From contig CAMEXM010000003.1 in assembly GCA_945947155.1 (NCBI GenBank), positions 1 through 61,652 of the forward strand: a stretch of DNA of 61,652 nucleotides. Reading direction: 5' to 3'. A model generated the notes under the pieces. The model saw nothing but the letters and a program-made list of their open reading frames with translations, did not search any database and was not told where the DNA came from. Both the position numbers and the translations under genes were made by a program. Positions 17,490-26,614 of the stretch are shown here, piece after piece (position 1 is the first letter of the stretch; every line of letters starts with the position of its first letter). The DNA is from Polynucleobacter meluiroseus (GTDB lineage: Bacteria; Pseudomonadota; Gammaproteobacteria; Burkholderiales; Burkholderiaceae).

Positions 17490-19025
17490 TTGATTAGTCA
17501 GGGCGCGCTTGGCGTTACTCGCTTCACACACTGGCTCTACTGCATTGCCCTTGGCATTGGCGTTTCCATTGCGGGCGAGCTCCCTTGGGGCGGCTGGTTG
17601 CAAATACCGTTGCTTAGCCTCTTGTGGTGGCGGCTCTCTTTAATCAATACAGTTCAATTTCTGCCGCACTTTGCCGGTGGTTTTTTGTTTGGCCTTGCTT
17701 ACTTTATCGTTGGTCTGTGGTGGATTTTCATTAGCTTGCATGATATCGGCGGCATGAATGCTGCCTTATCGGTTGCTGCTGTGGTTTTACTTTCCGCCTA
17801 CATGGCCCTCTTTTTTGGCTTTGCCAGCGCCCTCGGTACAAAGCTACAGCATCAAAATATTCTCCTGAACAGCACCAACATGGCAGCGGCTTGGGTTTTC
17901 ATGGAGTACCTCCGCGGCCAACTCTTTACTGGCTTTCCGTGGGTCGGCTTTGCCGAGGCTCAAGTCAATGGCCCCTTTGCAGCGATTGCACCACTGCTAG
18001 GTGGCTTAGGGTCTACCTTTTTGGTGATATGGGCATCGATGCAGTTAAGCAAATGGCGTCAATCGCTAGTGCGCATCACTATTCCGATTGGATTGGCGTT
18101 GGTGTTGATGCTGGGCCTCAGTCAATTGCGGTTTACCGAGGCGATTGGCAGCCCCATCAGCATTCGTTTGATTCAAGGTAATTTTGAGCAGCGCTTAAGC
18201 TGGAATCCCAGTGCGATTCAACAACAAATTCGCTTTTACAGTACGGCAATTGAGCAGCAAGCGGCAGATCTGATCGTAACCCCAGAAACAGCGTTTCCAT
18301 GGCCCGGAAAAGACTTACCAAGCGAATCCCTACCTAAACTTAGGGCATTTGTTCAAGCAAGCCACAGCAATGTCTTACTCGGAATTATCGGCGTTGTAGC
18401 AAAGGCTAATGGGGATTTACGTTACTCCAACCGCGCGCTGGGCTTTTCGCCATCGCTTAGTGAGCTCTACTACTACGACAAATCCCATTTAGTTCCCTTT
18501 GGGGAATTTATTCCACCCGGTTTTCAGTGGTTTGTGGATGCATTTAAAGTACCCCTCAGTGATTTTGCTAGAGGCAGTATGTCGCAGCCGCCGTTTCAAA
18601 TTGAGCGACTTGGTCAAAATAGCATTGGCGCTGCCATCACTATTTGTTACGAAGATGTATTTGGTAATGAGTTGGCCAGTCGAATACGCCGTAGTGAAGC
18701 TCCCGTAAATCTCTTAATCAATATGACCAACTTGGCCTGGTTTGGTCGGTCCCAAGCGCCCAGCCAACAATTGCGTCTGTCGCAAATGCGTTCGATCGAA
18801 ACAGGGCTTCCCGGCATTCGCTCCACCAATACCGGCATTACTGCCGTCATTGCTTCAGATGGGCGTGTACTCCATCAGTTGCCACAATTTACGCAAGCGA
18901 CCTTAAGCGCTTCGGTGCAAGGCTTTACAGGTAAAACCCCGTTTGTGGTCTGGGGAAATTGGCCTATTTTGAGTTTTGTCAGTTTCCTCCTGGCATTTGC
19001 CTTGCTACAACGGCGCCGGTTTTAG
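17490..19025 (+). CDS. lnt: apolipoprotein N-acyltransferase
   Basis: CN-hydrolase domain (LIVTPETAFPW, YYDKSHLVPFGEFIP, GAAITICYEDVF); N-terminal TM helices; TTG start. Confidence 0.95.
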   Translation: MISQGALGVTRFTHWLYCIALGIGVSIAGELPWGGWLQIPLLSLLWWRLSLINTVQFLPHFAGGFLFGLAYFIVGLWWIFISLHDIGGMNAALSVAAVVLLSAYMALFFGFASALGTKLQHQNILLNSTNMAAAWVFMEYLRGQLFTGFPWVGFAEAQVNGPFAAIAPLLGGLGSTFLVIWASMQLSKWRQSLVRITIPIGLALVLMLGLSQLRFTEAIGSPISIRLIQGNFEQRLSWNPSAIQQQIRFYSTAIEQQAADLIVTPETAFPWPGKDLPSESLPKLRAFVQASHSNVLLGIIGVVAKANGDLRYSNRALGFSPSLSELYYYDKSHLVPFGEFIPPGFQWFVDAFKVPLSDFARGSMSQPPFQIERLGQNSIGAAITICYEDVFGNELASRIRRSEAPVNLLINMTNLAWFGRSQAPSQQLRLSQMRSIETGLPGIRSTNTGITAVIASDGRVLHQLPQFTQATLSASVQGFTGKTPFVVWGNWPILSFVSFLLAFALLQRRRF

Positions 19026-19085
19026 GAAAACTCCCGCAATTGGCAGGTAAAATCAATCACTTAGATCGATTGGTTCTGGCTCACT

Positions 19086-19970
19086 ATGCTTACATTTCAG
19101 CAAATTATTCTCACGCTTCAAAACTATTGGGATAAACAAGGTTGCGCCTTATTGCAGCCAATTGACTTAGAGGTGGGTGCAGGTACATCCCACACCGCTA
19201 CTTTTTTAAGGGCCATTGGTCCAGAGCCCTGGAAGGCAGCCTATGTGCAACCCTCCCGCAGACCAAAAGATGGGCGCTACGGCGAAAATCCAAACCGCCT
19301 CCAACACTATTACCAGTATCAGGTTGTGCTCAAGCCAGCCCCGGATGACATTCTCGAACTCTATTTGGGATCACTTAGCGCCTTAGGTTTAGACCTAAAA
19401 CAAAACGACATTCGTTTTGTCGAGGACGACTGGGAAAACCCAACCTTGGGTGCCTGGGGATTGGGCTGGGAAGTCTGGCTCAACGGTATGGAAGTGACGC
19501 AATTTACCTACTTCCAGCAAGTGGGTGGAATTGATTGCAAGCCCGTCTTGGGCGAGATTACCTACGGCATTGAGCGCCTTGCGATGTATTTGCAAAATTG
19601 CTCGAACGTCTACGATCTGGTGTGGACCGATGGCGTGACGTATGGCGACGTGTACCACCAGAATGAAGTGGAGCAGTCGCGTTACAACTTTGAATACTCG
19701 AATACTGAAATGCTCTTTACGAATTTCAGCAACTACGAGAGCGAAGCCAAACGCTTAATGGAAGTACCGCTTGCCCTGCCTGCCTATGAAATGGTGCTCA
19801 AAGCTGCCCATACGTTTAACTTGCTCGATGCCCGCGGTGCTATATCCGTCACCGAACGGGCTGCCTATATCGGCCGTATTCGTACCCTCTCTCGCTTGGT
19901 AGCACAGGCATACCTTGAATCCCGTGAGCAATTGGGTTTCCCAATGTGCCAACAGCATGTCACTGCGTAA
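19086..19970 (+). CDS. glyQ: glycine--tRNA ligase alpha subunit
   Basis: [49 protein letters not shown]. Confidence 0.98.
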   Translation: MLTFQQIILTLQNYWDKQGCALLQPIDLEVGAGTSHTATFLRAIGPEPWKAAYVQPSRRPKDGRYGENPNRLQHYYQYQVVLKPAPDDILELYLGSLSALGLDLKQNDIRFVEDDWENPTLGAWGLGWEVWLNGMEVTQFTYFQQVGGIDCKPVLGEITYGIERLAMYLQNCSNVYDLVWTDGVTYGDVYHQNEVEQSRYNFEYSNTEMLFTNFSNYESEAKRLMEVPLALPAYEMVLKAAHTFNLLDARGAISVTERAAYIGRIRTLSRLVAQAYLESREQLGFPMCQQHVTA

Positions 19971-19979
19971 GGTTTTATT

Positions 19980-22130
19980 GTGAGCACACCTTCCTCTCCA
20001 TCCTCCGCTGCAACGCTTTTAATTGAATTATTCACAGAAGAGCTGCCACCAAAGTCCCTTCGCAAACTCGGCGATGCCTTTGCTGCATCGCTATCAGACT
20101 CCGTAAAGGCAGCTGGCTTAAGCACTTCTGAATCCATCACGACCAGCTTTGCAAGCCCACGCCGTTTAGCAGTACAGATTACCCATGTGTTGAGTAAAGC
20201 AGCAGACTTTCCAGTACGCGAAAAAGTATTACCGGTCAGCGTTGCATTTGATGCAGATGGCAAACCAACGCCACCCTTGTTAAAAAAACTCAGCGCATTA
20301 GGCTATCCTGATATCGACATCGCTAGCTTGGAGCGATCGGGGCAAGACAAAAATGAAGCACTCTATTTAAATGTACAAGCCCGTGGTGCCGTTCTTCAAG
20401 ATACCGTGCAGACTGCCATCGTGCATGCCCTGCAAACGTTACCGATAGCAAAAATGATGCACTACCAAGTGAAGCAGGCAGACGGAACCTTGGAAGACGT
20501 TCAATTTGCCCGCCCAGCGCATCGCATCGTAGCATTGCATGGCAGCACTCCACTGCAGATTCATGCACTAGGCATTCATGCTGCAAATCAAACTGAAGGG
20601 CACCGTTTTTTAGCCCCTAACGTTTTAACGATTGCCCATGCCGATCAGTACGCTGCCGAGCTACTCCAAAACAAAGTCATGGCGAACTTCAATGAGCGCC
20701 GCGCCCATATAGAAACTGAGCTCCTCAAAGCAGCTAGTGGCGATACCGTTTTAATGCCCAGCAATTTACTGGATGAAGTAACGGCATTGGTTGAGTGGCC
20801 TACAGTCTATGCCTGCCATTTTGATGCGGAATTTTTAGAGGTTCCACAGGAGTGCTTAATTCTGACGATGCAAACCAATCAGAAGTACTTTGCTCTAACC
20901 GATAGCGCAGGAAAGCTTCGCAATCGCTTTTTGATCGTATCGAACATCGAAACGACCACCCCGCAATCCATCATTCAAGGCAATGAGCGCGTCGTGCGCC
21001 CCCGCTTATCGGATGCGCGGTTTTTCTTTCAGCAAGATCAAAAAAGGCCGCTGGCATCGCGCGTTCCTGATTTAGACAAGGTGGTTTACCACAATCAATT
21101 GGGAACGCAACTTGAGCGCACCAAGCGGGTTGGTGCAATCGCAACCGCCATCGCAAGTGAGTTGCAAAGTAAAGGCACTAAAGTTGATCCAAAACACGTA
21201 GCCCGCGCTGCCGAGTTAGCCAAAACGGATTTACTCACCGACATGGTGGGTGAGTTTCCTGAACTGCAAGGCATCATGGGTAGCTACTATGCCCAGCACG
21301 ATGGCGAGGACACCGACGTTGCTGCGGCATGCAGTGAACATTACCAGCCGCGCTTTGCTGGAGATGTGCTTCCGAGCAGTATGACGGGCACGGTATTGGC
21401 CATTGCTGACAAGCTCGAAACCTTAGTGGGTATCTGGGGTGTTGGCCTCGCTCCCACTGGGGATAAAGATCCCTACGCCTTACGCCGCCATGCATTGGGT
21501 GTTTGCAGACTGCTACTCGAGAAGAATTTACCGTGCAGTCTGCCTGAGCTCATCGAGCTGGCTCGCGGGCAATTTAAGCAGGCTGGCGTGCAAGAAAAAG
21601 CCGATGCGGCTGCAATGTATGCATTTGTAATCGACCGTTTGCGCGCCTATTTGCGCGATCAAACCGAGGCCGGTAAGCCATTTACTACTGCCGAAATCGA
21701 TGCGGTACTCAGTCAGCATCCTGCACAGCTCAATGATCTAATGGATCGGCTGCGTGCAGTGCGGGAATTTAATGCCTTGCCTGAATCAGCCCAATTGGCT
21801 GCAGCCAATAAACGCATCAGTAATATTCTGAAAAAAACCACGACGCCTATTCCTGCGCAGTGCTCGGCGGCGGCTTTACAACTTCCGGCAGAAATTACCT
21901 TGCATGGGGCTTTGCAAAAGGCCATTCCACTTCTGACTAGCGCCTATACCCAACGCCAGTTTGTTACCTTACTTCGCACGCTGGTTGATTTGAGTCAGCC
22001 AATTGATCAGTTTTTTGCCGATGTCATGGTGATGGATCCAGATCCGACTCTGCGCGATAACCGCTTGGCTTTGTTGCAACAACTCCACCACCAAATGAAT
22101 TTAGTTGCCGATCTTGGCACCTTGGCATGA
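19980..22130 (+). CDS. glyS: glycine--tRNA ligase beta subunit
   Basis: LLIELFTEELPPKSLRKL; downstream of glyQ; GTG start. Confidence 0.98.
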   Translation: MSTPSSPSSAATLLIELFTEELPPKSLRKLGDAFAASLSDSVKAAGLSTSESITTSFASPRRLAVQITHVLSKAADFPVREKVLPVSVAFDADGKPTPPLLKKLSALGYPDIDIASLERSGQDKNEALYLNVQARGAVLQDTVQTAIVHALQTLPIAKMMHYQVKQADGTLEDVQFARPAHRIVALHGSTPLQIHALGIHAANQTEGHRFLAPNVLTIAHADQYAAELLQNKVMANFNERRAHIETELLKAASGDTVLMPSNLLDEVTALVEWPTVYACHFDAEFLEVPQECLILTMQTNQKYFALTDSAGKLRNRFLIVSNIETTTPQSIIQGNERVVRPRLSDARFFFQQDQKRPLASRVPDLDKVVYHNQLGTQLERTKRVGAIATAIASELQSKGTKVDPKHVARAAELAKTDLLTDMVGEFPELQGIMGSYYAQHDGEDTDVAAACSEHYQPRFAGDVLPSSMTGTVLAIADKLETLVGIWGVGLAPTGDKDPYALRRHALGVCRLLLEKNLPCSLPELIELARGQFKQAGVQEKADAAAMYAFVIDRLRAYLRDQTEAGKPFTTAEIDAVLSQHPAQLNDLMDRLRAVREFNALPESAQLAAANKRISNILKKTTTPIPAQCSAAALQLPAEITLHGALQKAIPLLTSAYTQRQFVTLLRTLVDLSQPIDQFFADVMVMDPDPTLRDNRLALLQQLHHQMNLVADLGTLA

Positions 22131-22705
22131 GCTCCAGCGCCTCTAAATTAGTTATTCTTGACCGTGATGGCGTGATTAATATTGATAGTGATCAATACGT
22201 TAAATCGGCTGATGAATGGATTCCTCTTCCGGGGAGCTTAGAGGCAATTGCTGAACTTAATCAAGCCGGTTTTCAAGTAACGGTAGCGACCAACCAATCG
22301 GGTTTGGCCAGAGGCTTATTTACGATCAATGACCTGCATGCCATGCATCAAAAAATGATGGATCTATTGGCCCCCATGGGTGGTCGCGTGGATAGTATTT
22401 TCTTTTGCCCCCACGTCGATGCAGACCAGTGCGGTTGCCGCAAGCCATTACCGGGCCTAATGCGTGACATTGCATCCCGCTACCGTAAAACAGACTCCGC
22501 CATGCCCCTGACTGGCGTGCCGATTGTTGGCGACTCCTTGCGTGACTTAGAGGCCGCCACTGTTTTAGGTGCAAGCCCCCATTTGGTTCGCACGGGTAAA
22601 GGTCAAAAGACGGTGGACGCAGGCATATTGCCAGCTGGTACCGTAGTGCATGCCGATTTAATGGCATTTACTAAATCCCTGTTGGGGTCTGCCTCAAATA
22701 CATGA
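22127..22705 (+). CDS. gmhB: D-glycero-beta-D-manno-heptose 1,7-bisphosphate 7-phosphatase
   Basis: HAD motif LDRDGVIN; FFCPHVDADQCGCRKPLPG; 4-bp overlap with glyS. Confidence 0.95.
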   Translation: MSSSASKLVILDRDGVINIDSDQYVKSADEWIPLPGSLEAIAELNQAGFQVTVATNQSGLARGLFTINDLHAMHQKMMDLLAPMGGRVDSIFFCPHVDADQCGCRKPLPGLMRDIASRYRKTDSAMPLTGVPIVGDSLRDLEAATVLGASPHLVRTGKGQKTVDAGILPAGTVVHADLMAFTKSLLGSASNT

Positions 22706-23466
22706 TTTACCTTACCTCCACCCTCTTTGCCCTTTTTTTACTGGTGTTCACGCCGATCTGGGCAATCATTTGCCTGACGGTATTTCCGTTTATGCGCAGT
22801 GAAACCCGCTACCGTTTTGTAAGTGGCTGGAATAAAACTGTCCTCTGGGTTCTCAAATGGCTATGCGGTATTCGCTATGAAATTCGGGGCATGAAATATA
22901 TGTTGGGAGCGCTTGACCAACCCATCATCATTCTTAGCAAACACCAATCGGCCTGGGAAACCATTGCTTACATTGCTCTATTCCCTAAGCAGCTATGTTA
23001 TGTATTCAAGCGGGAGTTGCTGTGGATTCCGTTCTTTGGTTGGGTCATGGCTGCGCTCAAAATGATTCACATTAATCGCGATAACCGCGAGACCGCCGCC
23101 CTTTCAGTAGCAAGTCAGGGTCGAGCACGGCTGAAAGAAGGCAAATGGATCATGCTCTTTCCAGAAGGTACACGTACTGCAGTTGGATCCCATAAGCCCT
23201 ATTTAAAGGGAGGGGCACGATTAGCTACTGCTACTGGCGCTGCGGTCATTCCGGTGGCACACAATGCGGGCCGGGTTTGGCCACGCAATCGCTTTTTAAA
23301 GTATCCAGGATTGGTCATTATTTCCATTGGCCCCGTGATTGCGTCCGAAGGCAAAACAGGCGGGCAGCTCAATAGCGCCGTTGAGTCCTGGATCGAAACC
23401 GAAATGCGGGTCATTGATCCCAGCGCCTACGAGGACGCAGCCAAGACGGAAGCCCATTCCAAGTAG
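22702..23466 (+). CDS. plsC: 1-acyl-sn-glycerol-3-phosphate acyltransferase
   Basis: KHQSAWET (HX4D-variant) and LFPEGTRT motifs. Confidence 0.93.
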   Translation: MIYLTSTLFALFLLVFTPIWAIICLTVFPFMRSETRYRFVSGWNKTVLWVLKWLCGIRYEIRGMKYMLGALDQPIIILSKHQSAWETIAYIALFPKQLCYVFKRELLWIPFFGWVMAALKMIHINRDNRETAALSVASQGRARLKEGKWIMLFPEGTRTAVGSHKPYLKGGARLATATGAAVIPVAHNAGRVWPRNRFLKYPGLVIISIGPVIASEGKTGGQLNSAVESWIETEMRVIDPSAYEDAAKTEAHSK

Positions 23467-24212
23467 CGTGCAACCGAAATGTCTTGCGCTCGCTTAGTCA
23501 ACTCATCTTCCTGTAGCTGCAAACGCCCCAGGTAATCCTGCAGATTGGTGCGCAGCATCTTGCGCCTTTGTGCAAAAGCAGCTGCCACCACTTTTTCAAG
23601 TGCGCGCCACTCTGCAAGGGATGCATTGAAGTTACTCCGTGGAATCATGCGGACGATAGCAGAATTCACTTTAGGCTGTGGGTCAAATGCCTCTGGCGGC
23701 ACATCCAGTAGTTTTTCTAAGTGGTAACGGGCTTGCAACATTACTGATAAGCGGCTGTATTCCGACGAACCGGCATCGGCCACCATGCGCTCAACTACTT
23801 CATCTTGCAACATAAATACCTGCTCATTTATTTCGCTTGCAGCATCCACCAAATGAAACAGTAGTGGCGATGAAATGTTGTAGGGCAAATTACCAACGAC
23901 TTTGATCTGTTTTGCGCCACCGGCTTTTTTTGTACGCGCCCATCCCAGAAAATCAAAGTTCAGGGCATCACCCTCAGTAATGGTTAAACCCGGTAAATCC
24001 TGCTTGCGCCAATAAGCCACTAAATCACGATCAATCTCGAGTAAGTCCAAGCTCTCTAGGTTAGCCAATAAAGGCTTAGTTAGCGCACCAAGACCTGGGC
24101 CGATTTCTAAAATTGCAGCATCGCTAGCAGGCCCAATCAAATTTACAATCGCATGAATGATGCCCTCATCAATCAGAAAGTTTTGGCCAAAGCGTTTACG
24201 CGCCTGATGCAT
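23427..24212 (-). CDS. rsmA: 16S rRNA (adenine1518-N6/adenine1519-N6)-dimethyltransferase
   Basis: RKRFGQNFLIDEGII; VVGNLPYNISSPLLF. Confidence 0.97.
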   Translation of the reverse strand: MHQARKRFGQNFLIDEGIIHAIVNLIGPASDAAILEIGPGLGALTKPLLANLESLDLLEIDRDLVAYWRKQDLPGLTITEGDALNFDFLGWARTKKAGGAKQIKVVGNLPYNISSPLLFHLVDAASEINEQVFMLQDEVVERMVADAGSSEYSRLSVMLQARYHLEKLLDVPPEAFDPQPKVNSAIVRMIPRSNFNASLAEWRALEKVVAAAFAQRRKMLRTNLQDYLGRLQLQEDELTKRAQDISVARYLEWASVLAASS

Positions 24213-25194
24213 GGGCTAAGGTAGCCTTTCGATGCTGGGCAAGCTGAAATGCAAGGCGAATGGCCTCAAGCATGCTACCCGCGTCAGCCACTCCCTTACC
24301 CGCAATATCCAGTGCAGTGCCGTGATCTACCGATGTACGAATAATCGGCAACCCAAGGGTGACGTTTACGCCAGTATTAAAAGTAACAAATTTAAATGGA
24401 GCCAAGCCTTGATCATGGTACATCGCTAAATACGCATCCACTTGATCGAGCGATCGCAAATCAAATAGGGTGTCTCCCGGAAAAGGCCCCTCTACTCGAA
24501 TACCAGCCTGTTGTGCCTGTGAGATTGCTGGCTCTATTGTTGTACTTTCTTCTGAGCCCAAATAGCCACCCTCGCCTGCATGGGGGTTGAGGCCAGCCAC
24601 CAAAATTCGTGGCTGAGCAATACCAAATTGATTTTTCAAACCGGCGTGCAGAATTTGAATCGTCTCAAGCACTGACTTGACCGTGATCTGCGCTGAAACT
24701 AAAGCAAGCGGTACATGGATGGTTGTGAGAGCAACACGCAATGGCAAGCCGCGCTGCAGACCCATTAAACCAGCAGGCAAGTTGGCACACAACAGCATCA
24801 CTACGCGCTCTACTCCACATGCGGCTGCCAGATACTCTGTGTGCCCCGTAAAGGCAATGCCAGATTGGTTAACAATTCCCTTGTGCACAGGGGCAGTTAC
24901 CATGGCCTGAAAACGATTCGCCTGACAGCCAGCTATTGCGGCATCAAGTGTAGCCAGTACATAGGCTGCATTATTTACATCGAGCAGGCCTGAAACAGCT
25001 GGCTTGTTCAACTTCACTGACTCAATCTGCAAGCGCGGGTGCCTTACACCTTCGTCAAAAAGGGTCGGATCACCAATCAATGTAATGTGGGCATCTGCCT
25101 TCTCTTGCAAAAACATTTGAGCTGCTTGAGCTGATACCTCAGGACCAATACCAGCCGGCTCACCCGTTGTAAGGACTAAATCAACGCGTGACAT
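24196..25194 (-). CDS. pdxA: 4-hydroxythreonine-4-phosphate dehydrogenase
   Basis: TTGEPAGIGPE; GLNPHAGEGGYLGSEE; YHDQGLAPFK. Confidence 0.97.
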   Translation of the reverse strand: MSRVDLVLTTGEPAGIGPEVSAQAAQMFLQEKADAHITLIGDPTLFDEGVRHPRLQIESVKLNKPAVSGLLDVNNAAYVLATLDAAIAGCQANRFQAMVTAPVHKGIVNQSGIAFTGHTEYLAAACGVERVVMLLCANLPAGLMGLQRGLPLRVALTTIHVPLALVSAQITVKSVLETIQILHAGLKNQFGIAQPRILVAGLNPHAGEGGYLGSEESTTIEPAISQAQQAGIRVEGPFPGDTLFDLRSLDQVDAYLAMYHDQGLAPFKFVTFNTGVNVTLGLPIIRTSVDHGTALDIAGKGVADAGSMLEAIRLAFQLAQHRKATLAHASGA

Positions 25195-26614
25195 TGTCTA
25201 AGTTAAGAATACGCACCGTCGCTGTATCGCGTAATTGACGCAGCCAATCTTGATAGAGCTGCTCAAACTTACGTTCACGTATGGCAGCCCGTGCGAATTC
25301 GCGCTGCTTTTCTAATGTGAGCTGAGCCTCCCGGCGCTCAAGTACTTGAATTAAGTGCCAACCAAACTCGGTCTTCACTGGATTACTTACTTCCCCGATT
25401 TGCAATCGATTCATAGCGGATTCAAACTCGGGCACCAGTTGACCGGGTGACATCCAGCCCAGTACGCCGCCGTTGGCCGCAGAGCCATCCTCAGAATGCT
25501 TCTTTGCTAAATCCCCAAAATCAGCCGCCTTGGCACGAACTTGATCACGGTATCCAGACAAACGCCGCTCCGCATCGGCATCCGTTAGTCCGGCCCGATT
25601 ACGTAAGAGGATATGGCGCGCATTGGTTTCTGTGATCGTAATGTTTTTTGGTGTGGTGTCTACCACCGCATCGGGAATTGGGGCTTGGCTTGCTGCCATC
25701 ACTACTCGGCGATCTAAGACTTTAAGTACATGAAAACCGGCTGGGCTTTTTACAACCCCATTGGCCAGCTGTCCAGAACCAATGTTACGAACCGCCTCAA
25801 GAAAGAGCTGGGGTAATCGGTCTGGTGTGCGATAGCCTAAATTCTGGAATTTAATGCGGGGGTTTTCTTTTGCCGCCTTTGCGCCAAGCTGCAAGAAATC
25901 CACATCGCCGCGTGCTTCCCGTAACAAGGCTTCGGCTTGTTTACGCGCTTCCGCAATAGTGCCCGGTCCCGCATTCGTATCGACGGGAATAAAAATTTGG
26001 GCAACATCTAATTCCTCTTGGCCACCTGCTACCGACGCATTTGCTGCTGGGGCATTCATGGCCCGATTGCGATCGCTAATGTAATTATCGACTTCCGCAT
26101 CGGAGATTTTAATTTGCGAATCGACTTCACGCTCCCGAAAGCGCGTAACAATGACGTCCTCTCGCAGCATTTCACGATAGCGCTCAAAACTCGATCCCGA
26201 TTTCTTGATGGTTGCCCGAAATTCCGCCATACTTAACTTATTTCGGGCAGCAATGTCAGCAATGATTTTATCGAGCTCGGCATTGGTAACGCTGATGCCG
26301 TTTTGTTCAGCATCTTGCAATTGAATTTTTTCTACAATCAAGCGCTCTAATACTTGCTTGCGCAAGGTTTCTTTATCGGGCATCGCTGCACCGCCACCCT
26401 GTTTTGTAATTGTTGCCACGCGATCATCAATTTCTTTACGAGTGACGTAACCGGTATTGACTACAGCAGCGACACCATCAATATCCCGTATTTTGCTATC
26501 AGGCGCTTTTACAGGCGCCTTGGATTGGGCGTAACTTGGGGATGCCGCTGCAACACAGGCAAGCAAAAAAAGGGGGTAAATAAATTTAATGCTTCGGTTC
26601 ATGCAAGACGTCAT
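25181..26614 (-). CDS. surA: periplasmic chaperone / peptidylprolyl isomerase SurA
   Basis: Signal peptide, SurA_N, two PpiC domains (ARHILLRNRAGLTDADAERRL). Confidence 0.95.
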   Translation of the reverse strand: MTSCMNRSIKFIYPLFLLACVAAASPSYAQSKAPVKAPDSKIRDIDGVAAVVNTGYVTRKEIDDRVATITKQGGGAAMPDKETLRKQVLERLIVEKIQLQDAEQNGISVTNAELDKIIADIAARNKLSMAEFRATIKKSGSSFERYREMLREDVIVTRFREREVDSQIKISDAEVDNYISDRNRAMNAPAANASVAGGQEELDVAQIFIPVDTNAGPGTIAEARKQAEALLREARGDVDFLQLGAKAAKENPRIKFQNLGYRTPDRLPQLFLEAVRNIGSGQLANGVVKSPAGFHVLKVLDRRVVMAASQAPIPDAVVDTTPKNITITETNARHILLRNRAGLTDADAERRLSGYRDQVRAKAADFGDLAKKHSEDGSAANGGVLGWMSPGQLVPEFESAMNRLQIGEVSNPVKTEFGWHLIQVLERREAQLTLEKQREFARAAIRERKFEQLYQDWLRQLRDTATVRILNLDNVTR

